DNA from: Cellulomonas hominis
Lineage (GTDB): Bacteria; Actinomycetota; Actinomycetes; Actinomycetales; Cellulomonadaceae
Length of the DNA stretch: 64,000 nucleotides
Assembly (NCBI RefSeq): GCF_005239125.1
Contig: NZ_SZYE01000004.1
Coordinates: 1 to 64,000 of the forward strand
Direction: 5' to 3'
Part shown: in pieces, positions 26,373-36,801 of the stretch
How positions within the stretch are numbered: the first letter of the stretch is position 1
Layout: each line of letters begins with the position of its first letter
Notes under the pieces: model-generated
Told to the model about the DNA's origin: nothing
Databases searched by the model: none
Seen by the model: the letters and a program-made list of their open reading frames with translations, nothing else
Program-made: the position numbers and the translations under genes

Positions 26373-27695
26373 TCACAGCACGACCGCGCCGATCCCGAAG
26401 CCCAGCGCGACGGAGATCGTGATCGCGACCAGGCCCGGCGCGAGGAACGGGTGGTCGACCACGTACTTCCCGATCCGGGTCGTGCCGGTGTCGTCCATCG
26501 CGACGGCTCCGAGCAGCGTCGGGTAGGTCGGGAGGATGAACAGCGCCGACACCGCGGGGAACGCCGCGACGGCCGCCGGCGCCGCCACTCCCATGGCCAG
26601 CGCGGTGGGCATCAGCGCCCGCGCGGTGGACGCCTGCGAGTACATCAGCGCCGACGCGAGGAGGAGCGCGACCGCGAGCAGCCACGGCTGGGCCTCGAGC
26701 ACCCCGCCGGCCGCGCCCTGGATCGCGTCCTCGTGCGCGCCGAAGAACGTCAGCCCCAGCCAGGCGACGCCGAGCACGCAGACGCACGCGTTCATGCCGG
26801 ATCGGAACGTCCCCGCGGTGAGCACCTCGGACGTGTCGACGCGGCACACCAGCACGATGACGGCGGCGACGGACAGCATGATCGCGATGATCGCCGCGTC
26901 CCGGCCCATCACCGGGTCCTCGACCAGGCCGACCTTGTCGGAGATCACCGTCGCGTAGGTCATCACCGCGACCAGGCCCGTGAGGAAGACCACCACGGAG
27001 CGCCGGGCCCCCGGCTTCAGCTCCCGCGTGGCGTGCGCACCCGGCGCGGCCACGGTTCCCGCCGCGAGCCGGCGCCGGTACTCGGGGTCGTCCTGCAGCC
27101 GCGTGCGACCGCGCACGCGGTCCACCGCGGTGAAGATCGCCGCCGTCGCGAGGCAGCCGAGGAAGGTCGACGGGATCGCGACGGAGAGCAGGCCGATGTA
27201 GTCGACGCCGGTGTCACCGTCCTCGAGCAGCCCGGAGAAGAACACGACCGCCGCGGAGATCGGCGAGGCGGTGATCGCGATCTGCGAGGAGACGACGGCG
27301 ATCGACAGCGGCCGCGCCGGCCGGAGGTCGTTCTCCTTGGCGACCTCCGTGATGACCGGCAGCGTCGAGAACGCCGTGTGCCCGGTCCCCGCCATGAGCG
27401 TCATGAGGTACGTGACGACCGGTGCCAGGAACGTCAGGTGCCGGGGGTTGCGCCGCAGCAGCCGCGCCGCGAGGTCGACGAGCCAGTCCATGCCGCCGGC
27501 GACCTGCATGGCGGCGATCGCGGCGATCACCGCCATGATGATCGAGACGACGTCGAGCGGCATGTCGCCCGGCGTCACGCCGAGCACCGCGAGCACCAGC
27601 ACGCCGAGCCCGCCGGCGTACCCGATGGCGATCCCGCCGAGCCGGGCGCCGAGGAAGATCGCCCCCAGGACGACGATCAGGTGCAGCCAGATCAC
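26373..27695 (-). CDS. Anaerobic C4-dicarboxylate carrier (DcuA/DcuB family)
   Basis: 440 residues from a GTG ([14 protein letters not shown]) overlapping the aspA stop by 4 nt; a longer upstream frame is an Arg-rich shadow of aspA. About 11-12 helices with the Dcu signature region [34 protein letters not shown] and [10 protein letters not shown]. It exchanges fumarate, malate, aspartate and succinate. Coupled to aspartase, it would import aspartate and export fumarate or succinate, supporting oxygen-limited growth or nitrogen supply. Confidence 0.92.
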   Translation of the reverse strand: MIWLHLIVVLGAIFLGARLGGIAIGYAGGLGVLVLAVLGVTPGDMPLDVVSIIMAVIAAIAAMQVAGGMDWLVDLAARLLRRNPRHLTFLAPVVTYLMTLMAGTGHTAFSTLPVITEVAKENDLRPARPLSIAVVSSQIAITASPISAAVVFFSGLLEDGDTGVDYIGLLSVAIPSTFLGCLATAAIFTAVDRVRGRTRLQDDPEYRRRLAAGTVAAPGAHATRELKPGARRSVVVFLTGLVAVMTYATVISDKVGLVEDPVMGRDAAIIAIMLSVAAVIVLVCRVDTSEVLTAGTFRSGMNACVCVLGVAWLGLTFFGAHEDAIQGAAGGVLEAQPWLLAVALLLASALMYSQASTARALMPTALAMGVAAPAAVAAFPAVSALFILPTYPTLLGAVAMDDTGTTRIGKYVVDHPFLAPGLVAITISVALGFGIGAVVL

Positions 27696-29170
27696 CGGGC
27701 CACCCCCTCGGCGACGGCACCGGTGGTGCGCCCCGCGGCCGCCGCGGGCCGGTCGCCGCAGGCCCGCACGGCGTGCGCGAGGTCGAGGAGCCGCTCGGGC
27801 GCCAGCAGCGCGTCCACGGCGTCCGCGTCCATGAGGCCGAGCTCCAGCACGACGTCGCGGACGGGCCGCCCGGCGGCGGCGCTCGCGGCGGCCACCCGGT
27901 CGCCCGCGGCGTGGCCGATGACGGGGGTGAGCAGGGTGACCAGGCCGGGGGAGCCGAGCACGCCCGCACGGCAGACGTCCTCGTGGACCTCGAGGCCGAC
28001 GATGCACCGCTCGCGCAGCACCCGCAGGCCCGCCCCGAGGAGCCGCACCGACTCGAACAGGCACTGGGCCATCACGGGCTCCATGACGTTCAGCTGGAGC
28101 TGCGCGGCGTCGGCGGCGGCCTCGACGGTCAGGTCGTTGCCGCGCACCTTGAAGCAGACCTGGTTCACGACCTCGGGGATCACCGGGTTGACCTTGCCGG
28201 GCATGATCGACGACCCGGCCTGCAGGGCCGGCAGCGCGAGCTCTCCGAGTCCGGCGCGGGGCCCGGAGGACAGCAGCCGCAGGTCGTTGCAGATCTTGCC
28301 GAGCTTGAGCGCCAGCCGCTTGAGCGCGGAGTGGACCGCGACGATCGCGCCGGTGTCCGACGTGGCCTCGATCGGGTTGGCCGCGGGCACCACGGGCAGC
28401 CCGGTCACCTCCGCGAGCAGCGGCACCACGGCGTCGCGGTAGCCGGGTGGCGTGTTGACCCCGGTGCCGATCGCGGTCCCCCCGAGGTTGACCTCCAGCA
28501 GCAGCCGGGTCTGCGTCGCCAGGTGCGTGACCTCCTCGCGCATCAGGACGGCGAACGCGGCGAGCTCCTGGCCGACGGTCATCGGCACCGCCTCCTGCAG
28601 CTGCGTCCGGCCCATCTTGAGCACGGCGGCGAACTCCCGGGCGCGGACGTCGAGCGCCGTGGCCAGGAGCCGCAGCTCGTCGCGGAGCTCCGCGACCGCC
28701 GCGTACGCGCCGAGGCGCAGCCCGGTGGCGTAGGCGTCGTTGGTGCTCTGCGACGCGTTGACGTGAGCGTGCGGGTCCACGACGTCGTACCGGCCCCGGG
28801 GCACTCCGCGCCGGTCCAGCGCGAGGTTCGCCAGCACCTCGTTGACGTTCATGTTGACCGAGGTGCCCGCGCCGCCCTGCAGCACGTCGACGGGGAACTG
28901 CGCCAGCAGCGCCTCCTCGGCGAGCAGCCGGTCGCAGGCCGCCACCACGTCCTGCGCCACGTCCGGCGGCACCGCGCCGAGGCGCTCGTTGGCGAGCGCC
29001 GCCGCCTTCTTCACCTGGGCCATGCCGCGGACGAGCGCCGGCAGCGCACCGACCGGTGTGCCGCTGATGGGGAAGTTCTCGACCGCGCGCAGGGTGTGGA
29101 TCCCCCAGCAGCGGTCGTCGGGCACCTCTCGGCTACCGAGCAGGTCGTGCTCGGTGCGGGTCGTGGACAT
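27692..29170 (-). CDS. aspA: Aspartate ammonia-lyase
   Basis: 492 residues. Fumarase/aspartase signature [11 protein letters not shown] with the mobile-loop catalytic Ser near residue 325, plus [17 protein letters not shown] and [10 protein letters not shown]. The latter two and the length favour aspartase over fumarase. It releases ammonia and fumarate from aspartate. AGGAGG lies at ideal distance before the ATG. The last ~30 residues are Ala-rich beyond the usual family end. It forms a two-gene operon with the Dcu carrier. Confidence 0.92.
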   Translation of the reverse strand: MSTTRTEHDLLGSREVPDDRCWGIHTLRAVENFPISGTPVGALPALVRGMAQVKKAAALANERLGAVPPDVAQDVVAACDRLLAEEALLAQFPVDVLQGGAGTSVNMNVNEVLANLALDRRGVPRGRYDVVDPHAHVNASQSTNDAYATGLRLGAYAAVAELRDELRLLATALDVRAREFAAVLKMGRTQLQEAVPMTVGQELAAFAVLMREEVTHLATQTRLLLEVNLGGTAIGTGVNTPPGYRDAVVPLLAEVTGLPVVPAANPIEATSDTGAIVAVHSALKRLALKLGKICNDLRLLSSGPRAGLGELALPALQAGSSIMPGKVNPVIPEVVNQVCFKVRGNDLTVEAAADAAQLQLNVMEPVMAQCLFESVRLLGAGLRVLRERCIVGLEVHEDVCRAGVLGSPGLVTLLTPVIGHAAGDRVAAASAAAGRPVRDVVLELGLMDADAVDALLAPERLLDLAHAVRACGDRPAAAAGRTTGAVAEGVAR

Positions 29171-29322
29171 GGTCCTCCTGTCGGTCGGGGCCCCGTTCCT
29201 CGTCGTGCCGGCCCGCCCCCGGTGCCCCGCCCCCCGGCGTGCACCGGCGCCCGCATCCGCGACCCTAGGGACGCGTGCGGACGCTGAGGGGGCCGGAGCG
29301 ACCCTGAGTAGGTGGAGGTCGT

Positions 29323-29328
29323 TACGCT
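29323..29328 (+). promoter_or_regulatory. -10 box (TACGCT) of rph
   Basis: TACGCT, 6 nt, then the ATG of rph, again with leaderless spacing. Confidence 0.55.
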
Positions 29329-29334
29329 CGGGGG

Positions 29335-30177
29335 ATGACCTCCGACCCCACCGTCACCACCTCCGCCGCGCCCGCGGGCGGCCGCCCGGCCGCCCCCCGC
29401 GCCGACGGCCGCGCCGTCGACGAGCTCCGCCCGATCGCGATCACCCGCCGCTACCTGGACGCGGGCGAGGGCAGCGTGCTCGTCGAGTTCGGCGGCACCA
29501 AGGTGCTGTGCGTGGCGTCGTTCACCGCCGGCGTGCCGCGGTGGCGCAAGGGCTCCGGCGAGGGCTGGGTCACCGCCGAGTACGCGATGCTGCCGCGGGC
29601 CACGAGCTCCCGGTCCGACCGCGAGTCCGTGCGCGGCAAGGTCGGCGGCCGCACGCACGAGATCTCCCGCCTGATCGGGCGGTCGCTGCGCGCGATCATC
29701 GACGTCGCCGCGCTCGGCGAGAACACCATCGTGCTCGACTGCGACGTGCTCCAGGCCGACGGCGGCACCCGCACCGCGTCCGTGACCGGTGCCTACGTGG
29801 CGCTCGCGGACGCCGTCGCGTGGGGCATCGCGCAGGGCTCGGTCGACGCCCGCAAGGTCGTGCTGCGCGACTCGGTGTCGGCGGTGAGCGTCGGCGTCGT
29901 CGGCGGGCGCCCGGTGCTCGACCTGCCGTACGAGGAGGACGTGCGCGCGGACACCGACATGAACGTCGTGGTCACGGGCTCGGGCAGCTTCGTCGAGGTG
30001 CAGGGCACCGCCGAGCACGCGCCGTTCGACCGCGCCGAGCTGGACGCGCTGCTCGACCTGGCCCTGGTCGGCACGTCCGAGCTCGCCCGGGTGCAGCGCG
30101 AGGTGCTCGCGCTGCCCGCGGGGCAGACCGTGACGGTGCGGGGCGGCGCGGGGGCGCAGGCGGCGGTGACCGCGTGA
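29335..30177 (+). CDS. rph: Ribonuclease PH
   Basis: 280 residues. The first ~25 are a low-complexity extension, then [16 protein letters not shown]. Later [16 protein letters not shown] and the phosphate-binding [17 protein letters not shown], all standard. It trims tRNA 3' ends by phosphorolysis. The stop overlaps the rdgB GTG by 4 nt. The rph-rdgB pair is conserved. Confidence 0.96.
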   Translation: MTSDPTVTTSAAPAGGRPAAPRADGRAVDELRPIAITRRYLDAGEGSVLVEFGGTKVLCVASFTAGVPRWRKGSGEGWVTAEYAMLPRATSSRSDRESVRGKVGGRTHEISRLIGRSLRAIIDVAALGENTIVLDCDVLQADGGTRTASVTGAYVALADAVAWGIAQGSVDARKVVLRDSVSAVSVGVVGGRPVLDLPYEEDVRADTDMNVVVTGSGSFVEVQGTAEHAPFDRAELDALLDLALVGTSELARVQREVLALPAGQTVTVRGGAGAQAAVTA

Positions 30178-30806
30178 CCGGCGGCGCCGGCCTGGTCCTC
30201 GCCACGCACAACGCCCACAAGCTCGGCGAGCTCCGCGCGATCCTGGTGCCGGCGCTGCCCGGGCTGGACCCGGACGCCGTCGTCGGCGCCCGCGACGTCG
30301 GCGCGCCCGAGCCCGTCGAGGACGGCGTGACGTTCGCGGAGAACGCGCTGATCAAGGCGCGCGCCCTGGCGGCGCACACCGGGCTGCCCGCGGTCGCGGA
30401 CGACTCCGGCCTCTCGGTCGACGTGCTGGGCGGCGCGCCCGGCATCTTCTCGGCGCGCTGGGCGGGCCGGCACGGCGACGACCGGGCGAACCTCGAGCTG
30501 CTGCTCGCGCAGCTCTCCGACATCGCGCCCGAGCACCGCGCCGCCCGGTTCACCTGCGCCGCGGCGCTGGTCACCCCGGACGGCGAGGAGCACGTCGAGC
30601 TCGGCCACCTGGTCGGGACGCTGGCGACCGCGCCGCGCGGGGAGCACGGGTTCGGCTACGACCCGATCCTGGTGCCCGCGGGCGGCGACCTGACCTGCGC
30701 GGAGCTCGCCCCGGAGGAGAAGAACCGCATCTCGCACCGCGGGCAGGCGTTCCGCGCGCTGGTGCCCGCCGTCGTCGCCGTGCTGGGCCGGGAGCCGCGT
30801 GGCTGA
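30174..30806 (+). CDS. rdgB: XTP/dITP diphosphatase (RdgB/HAM1 family)
   Basis: 210 residues from the GTG overlapping the rph stop. [15 protein letters not shown] at the N-terminus, [12 protein letters not shown], the catalytic Asp in VADDSGL, and [10 protein letters not shown]. It hydrolyses non-canonical purine nucleotides to monophosphates. The end overlaps the ABC-F start by 8 nt, suggesting translational coupling of the three genes. Confidence 0.96.
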   Translation: MTGGAGLVLATHNAHKLGELRAILVPALPGLDPDAVVGARDVGAPEPVEDGVTFAENALIKARALAAHTGLPAVADDSGLSVDVLGGAPGIFSARWAGRHGDDRANLELLLAQLSDIAPEHRAARFTCAAALVTPDGEEHVELGHLVGTLATAPRGEHGFGYDPILVPAGGDLTCAELAPEEKNRISHRGQAFRALVPAVVAVLGREPRG

Positions 30807-32415
30807 CGTCCACCTGGTCGCGGACGGCCTGACCTTCGGGTACCCGGGGCGGCCGGTCCTCGACGGCGTCGCCCTGTCCGCGTCCGCGGGCGACCGGGTC
30901 GGCGTCGTCGGGGAGAACGGCGCGGGCAAGACGACGCTGCTCCGCCTGCTCGCCGGCGACCTGGCGCCCACCGCGGGCGAGGTCCGGCGGTCCGGCTCGG
31001 TGTCGGTGGTGCAGCAGGAGCTCGACGTGCCGCCGGGCGCGACGATCGGCGACCTGGTGCGCCGGACCGCGTCCCACGTGCGCGCCGCCGCCGCGCGGCT
31101 GGACGAGGTCGTCGCCGGCTTCGACCACGAGGGCGGCGACCTCGCGGCGCTGGCCGACGCGATCGCGGCGGTCGACCGGCTCGCGGCGTGGGACGTCGAC
31201 CGACGGGTGGACGAGGCGCTGACCCGGTTCGGCGCGCCCCGCGACCCCGCCCGGCGGCTGGACACGCTCAGCGTGGGGGAGGCGTACCGCGCGCGGCTGG
31301 CCTGCCACGTCGCCGAGCGGGCCGACGTGCTGCTGCTCGACGAGCCGACGAACCACCTGGACGTCGGCGGCATCGAGTACCTGACCGCCCAGCTGCAGCA
31401 GTGGCCGGGCGTCGTCGTCATCGTCACGCACGACCGGCGGCTGCTCGACGACGTGATGACCGCGATCCTCGACCTGGACCCGTCGATGGACGGCCGGCCG
31501 GTCCTGTACGGGGCGACCCGGTACGCCACCTACCGGTTCGCCAAGGACCAGGCCCTGCGCCGCTGGCGCGCACGGTACGCCCAGGAGCGCAAGCGCGCCG
31601 CGAGGCTCGCGCAGCGGCTCGACGAGTCGTACGAGGGCCTGTCCGACGAGTGGCGCCCGCCCAAGGGCTCGCAGAAGCACCGGCGCGGCACCCGCGCCCG
31701 CATCCACGTGAAGGCCGCCGACCGCCTGGTCCAGAAGCTCGAGGCCGAGGCGGTCGAGGTGCCGGTCCCGCCGCCCGCCCTGGCCTTCCCGGACCTGCCG
31801 AGCATCCCCGCCGACTACGCGGGCGGGCCGCTGCTGGAGCTGCGCGCGCCCCGGGTCGAGGGCCGGTTGGACCTGCCGGGCGTGCGGGTCGACCTGCCGC
31901 CCGCGGGGCGCCTGCTGGTGACCGGCGCGAACGGGGCCGGGAAGTCGACGCTGCTCGCGGCCCTGGCCGGCCGGGTCCCGCTGGACCGGGGGCACCGGTC
32001 GGTCGCGCCCGGGGTGCGGCTCGGCGTGCTGGTGCAGGACGACGACAGCCCTGCGCGGCTGGCGACCACGGGGTTCGAGGCCGCCGCGCGGCGGGCGCTG
32101 GACCTGCTGTCCACCGGGGCGCTCGACCCGGCGCACGTGCTGCCCGTGGCGGCGCTGGGCCTCCTGGAGGAGGAGGACCTGGACCGGCCGCTCGGCGAGC
32201 TGTCCGTGGGGCAGCGGCGCCGGTTTGAGCTCGCGGCGTCGCTGGTCGCCGCCCCGCACGTGCTGCTCCTGGACGAGCCGACCAACCACCTGTCGATCGC
32301 CCTGGTCGACGAGCTCACGGCTGCGCTCCGCCTCACGTCGGCGGCCGTGGTGGTGGCGACCCACGACCGGGCGATGCGGGCGGACCTGGCAGACTGGCCG
32401 TCGATCGAGCTGTAG
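30799..32415 (+). CDS. ABC-F family ATPase
   Basis: 538 residues with two nucleotide-binding domains and no membrane segments. First Walker A GENGAGKTT near residue 40, second GANGAGKST near residue 376, both followed by LLLDEPTNHL Walker B motifs. A charged linker (ALRRWRARYAQERKRAARLAQRL) lies between them. Both signature motifs read LSVGE/LSVGQ rather than LSGGQ. ABC-F proteins act on ribosomes as translation factors or antibiotic-target protectors. The closest type by feel is the TlrC/VarM-like resistance group, but this is uncertain. Confidence 0.88.
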   Translation: MADVHLVADGLTFGYPGRPVLDGVALSASAGDRVGVVGENGAGKTTLLRLLAGDLAPTAGEVRRSGSVSVVQQELDVPPGATIGDLVRRTASHVRAAAARLDEVVAGFDHEGGDLAALADAIAAVDRLAAWDVDRRVDEALTRFGAPRDPARRLDTLSVGEAYRARLACHVAERADVLLLDEPTNHLDVGGIEYLTAQLQQWPGVVVIVTHDRRLLDDVMTAILDLDPSMDGRPVLYGATRYATYRFAKDQALRRWRARYAQERKRAARLAQRLDESYEGLSDEWRPPKGSQKHRRGTRARIHVKAADRLVQKLEAEAVEVPVPPPALAFPDLPSIPADYAGGPLLELRAPRVEGRLDLPGVRVDLPPAGRLLVTGANGAGKSTLLAALAGRVPLDRGHRSVAPGVRLGVLVQDDDSPARLATTGFEAAARRALDLLSTGALDPAHVLPVAALGLLEEEDLDRPLGELSVGQRRRFELAASLVAAPHVLLLDEPTNHLSIALVDELTAALRLTSAAVVVATHDRAMRADLADWPSIEL

Positions 32416-32424
32416 GGCCGCGCG

Positions 32425-33120
32425 TCAGCGCACGCGGGGCGCGGCCGGCAGGACGCGCTCCAGGAGACGGACCAGGACCGCCAGGACCAGGAAGGCCACC
32501 GCGACCAGCGCCGTGTTGCGCGCCGCCGTCGCGAGGCCCAGGGCGCCCGCGTCGAGGAACGGGTACGGGTACCAGCCCGTCGCCGACCCGCGGGCGAACG
32601 TGTACCCGATCCAGGCCAGGGGGTACACGACCGACCACGCGACGGTCGCGCCGGCGAACCGCGGGCGCGGGCCCACCAGCAGCCACACCACCCAGGCGCC
32701 GACCGGCGTCACGGTGTGCAGCAGGAAGTTCGCCAGGCCCCCGGACGGGGTGAGGTCGACGCCCGCGTCCGCCAGGACCGTGTGGTAGACCACGCCGGTC
32801 ACGGCGATGCAGAGCAGCGCGTCCAGGTGCAGCACGGCCATGAGCCGCCCGGCGCGCGCGGGCCGGGCGGCGAGCAGCGCCGAGGCGACGAGCACCAGCA
32901 GGTTCGACTGGATCGTGAAGTACGAGAACAGCCGGATCAGCCGCTCCGTGAGCGTGCCGGCGTCGCCGGGGCCCTCGGCGAGCGCCCGGGACACCTCCAG
33001 GGCGACGCCCCCGGCCGCCGCCAGCGCCAGCAGGGCGTGCAGCACGCGCGCGGCGAGCGGCGGCGCGGACCCGCGCCGCGCGTCGGGCGCGCCCGCCCGC
33101 GCCCCGGCCTCGGCGGTCAC
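32425..33120 (-). CDS. Pr6Pr family membrane protein
   Basis: 231 residues, about six hydrophobic segments. FSYFTIQSNLLVLVASALL, TGVVYHTVLAD and WIGYTFARG..GWYPYPFLD are characteristic of the Pr6Pr (FAR-17a/AIG1-like) family. The function is unknown. The GTG lies 10 nt after the upstream DUF4916 stop, so the two are likely co-transcribed. It converges with the ABC-F gene, with only 9 nt between stops. Confidence 0.85.
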   Translation of the reverse strand: MTAEAGARAGAPDARRGSAPPLAARVLHALLALAAAGGVALEVSRALAEGPGDAGTLTERLIRLFSYFTIQSNLLVLVASALLAARPARAGRLMAVLHLDALLCIAVTGVVYHTVLADAGVDLTPSGGLANFLLHTVTPVGAWVVWLLVGPRPRFAGATVAWSVVYPLAWIGYTFARGSATGWYPYPFLDAGALGLATAARNTALVAVAFLVLAVLVRLLERVLPAAPRVR

Positions 33121-33130
33121 CGGGGCGGCC

Positions 33131-33685
33131 TCAGGGCATCCGGCCGACGTGCGCCATCGCCTGGCGCAGCAGCAGGCCCTGACCGCCGTTCATCTCGACC
33201 TGCACCTGCTCGCTGCACGCCTCCTCGGGGGTGAGCCAGGCGAGGTCGAGCGCGTCCTGCTGCGGCCGGCAGTCCCCGGTCACCGGCACGACGTACGCGA
33301 GCGACACCGCGTGCTGGCGGGGGTCGTGGTACGGCGTGACGCCGGGGGTGGGGAAGTACTCGGCGACCGTGAACGGCTGCGGCGTCGGCGGGACCTGCGG
33401 CAGCGCCACCGGCCCGAGGTCCTTCTCGATGTGCCGGAGCAGCGCGTCGCGCACCCGCTCGTGGTACATCACGCGGCCCGAGACCAGCGCGCGGGACATC
33501 ACGCCCTCGGGGGTGACCCGCAGCAGCAGGCCGACGGCGACCACGTCGCCGGACTCGTCGACCCGCACCGGGACGGCGTCGACGTAGAGCAGGGGGAGCG
33601 AGCGGCGGGCCGCCGCGATGCCCTCGGGACTCAGCCACCCGGAGGGGCGCTCGGGCTCGCGGGGCAGGTCAGCCGTGTCGGTCAC
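33131..33685 (-). CDS. DUF4916 / Nudix-like protein with degenerate Nudix box
   Basis: 184 residues. The opening LPREPERPSGWLSPEGIAAARRSLPLLYVDAVPVRV is typical of DUF4916. The Nudix position reads GRVMYHERVRDALLRHIEKDLG; the canonical REUxEExGU Glu pair is replaced (His, Lys, Asp), so metal-dependent pyrophosphatase activity is doubtful. It may be a binding protein. A TACAAC box lies 6 nt before the GTG. The Pr6Pr gene follows closely. Confidence 0.8.
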   Translation of the reverse strand: MTDTADLPREPERPSGWLSPEGIAAARRSLPLLYVDAVPVRVDESGDVVAVGLLLRVTPEGVMSRALVSGRVMYHERVRDALLRHIEKDLGPVALPQVPPTPQPFTVAEYFPTPGVTPYHDPRQHAVSLAYVVPVTGDCRPQQDALDLAWLTPEEACSEQVQVEMNGGQGLLLRQAMAHVGRMP

Positions 33686-33828
33686 CCGGCAGTTGTACCC
33701 CGGTCCGGGGGCGGGCGACAGCCCGACGCGCGGTGCGGCCCCTCCCCGCGGGCGGGCGTCGCCGGCCCCGGGAATACTGGCGGGGGTCCGGGCGCTCTAC
33801 TGGCCACACCGACAACAGGAGGCGACTG

Positions 33829-34200
33829 ATGGCAACGACCGAGCTGACGGCCGACACCATCCAGAAGACCATCACCGAGAACGACATCGTGCTGGTGGAC
33901 TTCTGGGCGGACTGGTGCGGGCCGTGCAAGCGCTTCGGGCCGATCTTCGAGCAGTCGTCGGAGTCCCACCCCGACGTCGTGCACGCGAAGGTGGACACCG
34001 AGGCCGAGCAGCAGCTGGCGGCCGAGCTGCAGATCACGTCGATCCCCACCCTGATGGCCTTCCGCGAGGGCATCCTCGTGTTCAACCAGGCGGGTGCCCT
34101 CCCGGCGCCGGCGCTGGAGCAGGTGGTCGACGCGGTCAAGGCGCTGGACATGGACGACGTCCGCGCGCAGATCGCCGCGGCAGGGGCTGCCCAGAGCTGA
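33829..34200 (+). CDS. trxA: Thioredoxin
   Basis: 123 residues. WADWCGPCKRFGP with redox Cys30 and Cys33, the cis-Pro in SIPTLMAF, and a slightly longer C-terminus than E. coli TrxA. It is a disulfide reductant in the cytoplasm and a plausible electron donor for the Bcp peroxidase encoded 2 kb away. The ATG follows AGGAGG at ideal spacing, and a strong hairpin after the gene ends transcription. Confidence 0.95.
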   Translation: MATTELTADTIQKTITENDIVLVDFWADWCGPCKRFGPIFEQSSESHPDVVHAKVDTEAEQQLAAELQITSIPTLMAFREGILVFNQAGALPAPALEQVVDAVKALDMDDVRAQIAAAGAAQS

Positions 34201-34218
34201 CCCCGGCGCACGCAGACG

Positions 34219-34257
34219 ACGACGCCCCCGCACGCGAGCAGCGTGCGGGGGCGTCGT
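34219..34257 (+). terminator. Terminator hairpin after thioredoxin
   Basis: A 17-bp perfect stem (ACGACGCCCCCGCACGC and complement) with a 5-nt loop, 18 nt after the stop. It also faces the convergent chemoreceptor gene. Confidence 0.85.
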
Positions 34258-34320
34258 GCGTCCGGGCCCGGTGCGGTCCCGTGCGGGCCCCGGCGGGCCC
34301 CGACGGCCGGGCGGGAGGCG

Positions 34321-35919
34321 TCAGTGCCGGAACTGCGCCACGCGGGTCCGCAGGTCGTCGGCCATCCGCGCGAGCTCGGCGATCGACTCGCCCATCCGCC
34401 CCAGCTCCTCGGTGCTGCCGGCGGAGGCGTCCGCGACGCCGGTGATGGTGGCCGCGATCTCGCTGGACCCCGCCGCGGCGTCGCCGACCGAGCGGCTCAT
34501 CTCGGTCGTCGTGGCGGTCTGCTCCTCGACCGCGGACGCGATCGTCGTCTGGTAGTCGTCGATCCGGGCGATGATCGTGCCGATCTCGCCGATGGCGGCC
34601 ACGGCGCCCTCGGTGTCGGCCTGGATCGTCTCGACGCGGCGCGCGATGTCCTCGGTGGCCTTCGCGGTCTCCTGGGCGAGCTCCTTGACCTCCCCGGCCA
34701 CGACGGCGAACCCCTTGCCCGCCTCGCCCGCGCGGGCGGCCTCGATGGTGGCGTTCAGCGCCAGCAGGTTGGTCTGCTCGGCGATGGACGTGATGACCTT
34801 CACCACGTTGCCGATCTCCTGCGAGGACGTGCCCAGGCGGGTGACCTGCTCGTTGGTGCGGGCGGCGGCTTCGGTGGCCCGGCCCGCGACGGCGGCGGCC
34901 TCGGCGGCGTTCCGGGCGATCTCCCGGATGCTCGCGCCCATCTGCTCGGCGCCCGCCGCGACCGTGTGCACGTCCCGGTTGACCTGCTCCGCGGCGCCCG
35001 CCACTACGACCGCCTGCTCGGAGGTCCGGTCGGCGCCCGACACCACCTGGCCGGCGGAGCGCTCCAGCCTGCCCGCGGCGTCCGCCACGGTGCGCGCGGT
35101 CCCGTCGATGCCCGCGACCGTGTCGCGCAGCGCGGCGGTGGCGCGGTCCAGGGCGGCGGCGGTCCGGCCGATCTCGTCGGCGCCGGTGACCCCGCTGCTG
35201 ACGGTGAGGTCGCCGCCGGCGAGCGCCTGCGCGGTGTCCGCCACCCGGTCCAGGCGGCGGCTCAGCCGCCGGGCCACGACGACGCCCGCCACGGCGGGCA
35301 CCACGGCGGCGATCCCGAGCGCGACGAACTCCAGGCGCACCGCGCGGTCCCCGGCGACGGTCGCCTCCCGAGAAGCCGTGGCCGCGGCGGCGGTCTGCGC
35401 CTGGATCAGCGCGTCCACGCGGGTGGCGGCGCCGCGGGCGGCGGTGTCCGCGCCCTCGCTGGAACCCACCAGGTTCTGGTAGGTGGTCAGCGCGGTCCGG
35501 ACCTCGCCGGCCGCGTCGGTCAGCTCGTCCGACAGGGCCGGGATCGTGGCGTACTCGTCGAGGGCGGCCAGCGCGGCACCCACCGCCGCCCCGCGGTCCG
35601 ACGTCAGCGCGTCGGCCCGGAACGGGTCGCCGGCGTCGCGCGCCGCGCGCATGTCGGTGCCGATCGACTGCGCCTCGTTGAGGTGCGAGGCGACCTGGCT
35701 GGCGAGCGCCAGGCCGGTCACGTGGTCGGAGTACATCTGCTCGGTGCGCGCGGTGCTCTGCCACAGCGTGAGGATCGAGATCCAGCCCAGCAGGCCGGTC
35801 ATCGCGACCGCCACCGACACCGTCAGCAGGATCTTGCCGGTGAACCCGAGCCCCCGGCGCCCGGGCGCCGCCGCCGCAGCCCCGTCGTCCCGACCCGTCG
35901 CACCCCTGGTCCCGGTCAT
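34321..35919 (-). CDS. Methyl-accepting chemotaxis protein
   Basis: 532 residues from an ATG with GGGAGG 7 nt upstream. TM1 is at about 27-48, a helical periplasmic domain (~50-190), TM2 at about 195-215, a HAMP domain ([24 protein letters not shown]), then a long signalling coiled coil. The hairpin tip reads [37 protein letters not shown], the CheA/CheW contact. No C-terminal CheR pentapeptide is seen. It is a transmembrane chemosensor with unknown ligand and has a paralogue at 38389. Confidence 0.95.
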   Translation of the reverse strand: MTGTRGATGRDDGAAAAAPGRRGLGFTGKILLTVSVAVAMTGLLGWISILTLWQSTARTEQMYSDHVTGLALASQVASHLNEAQSIGTDMRAARDAGDPFRADALTSDRGAAVGAALAALDEYATIPALSDELTDAAGEVRTALTTYQNLVGSSEGADTAARGAATRVDALIQAQTAAAATASREATVAGDRAVRLEFVALGIAAVVPAVAGVVVARRLSRRLDRVADTAQALAGGDLTVSSGVTGADEIGRTAAALDRATAALRDTVAGIDGTARTVADAAGRLERSAGQVVSGADRTSEQAVVVAGAAEQVNRDVHTVAAGAEQMGASIREIARNAAEAAAVAGRATEAAARTNEQVTRLGTSSQEIGNVVKVITSIAEQTNLLALNATIEAARAGEAGKGFAVVAGEVKELAQETAKATEDIARRVETIQADTEGAVAAIGEIGTIIARIDDYQTTIASAVEEQTATTTEMSRSVGDAAAGSSEIAATITGVADASAGSTEELGRMGESIAELARMADDLRTRVAQFRH

Positions 35920-36137
35920 CCGTCGGCCTCCCGTCACGCACGCCGCGGGCGTCGCGCCCGCGCGGGACACCGCCTCGGGTCCCGCCCTCCCGTCGAGCGG
36001 GTGAAGCGGCATCTGAGGGGTCCGGCGGGCGGTCACCCGGACGGGGTCGCGCCGGGGCGGGCATCCGGGTGGCCGGGGTGCCGGGCGGGTGAACGCGCAC
36101 CCCGGGGCGGCGCGAGGGGCGCGCCCGGTGCGTGCGG

Positions 36138-36220
36138 TGCGGGAGACGGGATTCGAACCCGCACGCCCTCTCGGGCACCAGGACCTAAACCTGGCGTGGC
36201 TGCCGTTTCACCACTCCCGC
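36138..36220 (-). tRNA. tRNA-Leu (anticodon TAG)
   Basis: On the minus strand it begins GCGGGAGTGGTGAAACGG. The anticodon loop TTTAGGT gives TAG. There is a long variable arm as expected for leucine, the T-loop GGTTCGAATCC, and an acceptor stem closing with CTCCCGC. CCA is not encoded. Confidence 0.95.
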
Positions 36221-36247
36221 GTCCCCCGGACGGGCCGGGGCCGTGCG

Positions 36248-36718
36248 TCAGCCGTCGATGCCGAGGTCGCGGCGCAGCTTGGCGACGTGGCCGGTCGCCT
36301 TGACGTTGTACTGCGCGAGCCGGACCGCGCCCTCGGGGTCGAGGACCACGGTCGACCGGATCACACCGGTGACGGTCTTGCCGTACAGCGACTTCTCGCC
36401 CCACGCGCCCCAGGCCTCGAGCACCTGCTTGTCGGGGTCGGACACCAGCGGGAAGGTCAGCGCCTCCTCCTCGGCGAACCGGGCGAGCTTCTCCGGGGTG
36501 TCCGGGGAGACGCCCACGACGGCGTAGCCGTGCGCCTGCAGGGACGCGAGCGAGTCGCGGAAGTCGCACGCCTGCTTGGTGCAGCCCGGGGTGCCCGCCG
36601 CCGGGTAGAAGTACACGACGACGCCCTGGCCGCGCAGGTCCGACAGGGTCAGCGAGCCGCCGTCGGCGGTCGGCAGCGTGAAGTCCGGGGCGGTGTCGCC
36701 GACGGCGAGGCGGGGCAT
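36248..36718 (-). CDS. bcp: Thioredoxin-dependent thiol peroxidase (Bcp/PrxQ)
   Basis: 156 residues. Peroxidatic Cys46 in AGTPGCTKQAC with resolving Cys51, the atypical 2-Cys PrxQ arrangement, then GVSPDTPEKLARF and FPLVSDPDK. It reduces peroxides using thioredoxin. Monocistronic, between tRNA-Leu and the divergent GroES-like gene. Confidence 0.95.
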   Translation of the reverse strand: MPRLAVGDTAPDFTLPTADGGSLTLSDLRGQGVVVYFYPAAGTPGCTKQACDFRDSLASLQAHGYAVVGVSPDTPEKLARFAEEEALTFPLVSDPDKQVLEAWGAWGEKSLYGKTVTGVIRSTVVLDPEGAVRLAQYNVKATGHVAKLRRDLGIDG

Positions 36719-36801
36719 GGCGGTCTCCTGGCTGGTGGGTGCGGCGCCCGCGCGCGACGGGCGCCGTCAGCGTACGACGGCCGGGCGGTAGCGTCTGCCC
36801 C

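Noticed and set aside
36000-36137. Small gene between the chemoreceptor and tRNA-Leu
   Set aside because: No frame with a start, ribosome site and plausible composition; the stretch seems to be plain promoter and leader DNA.
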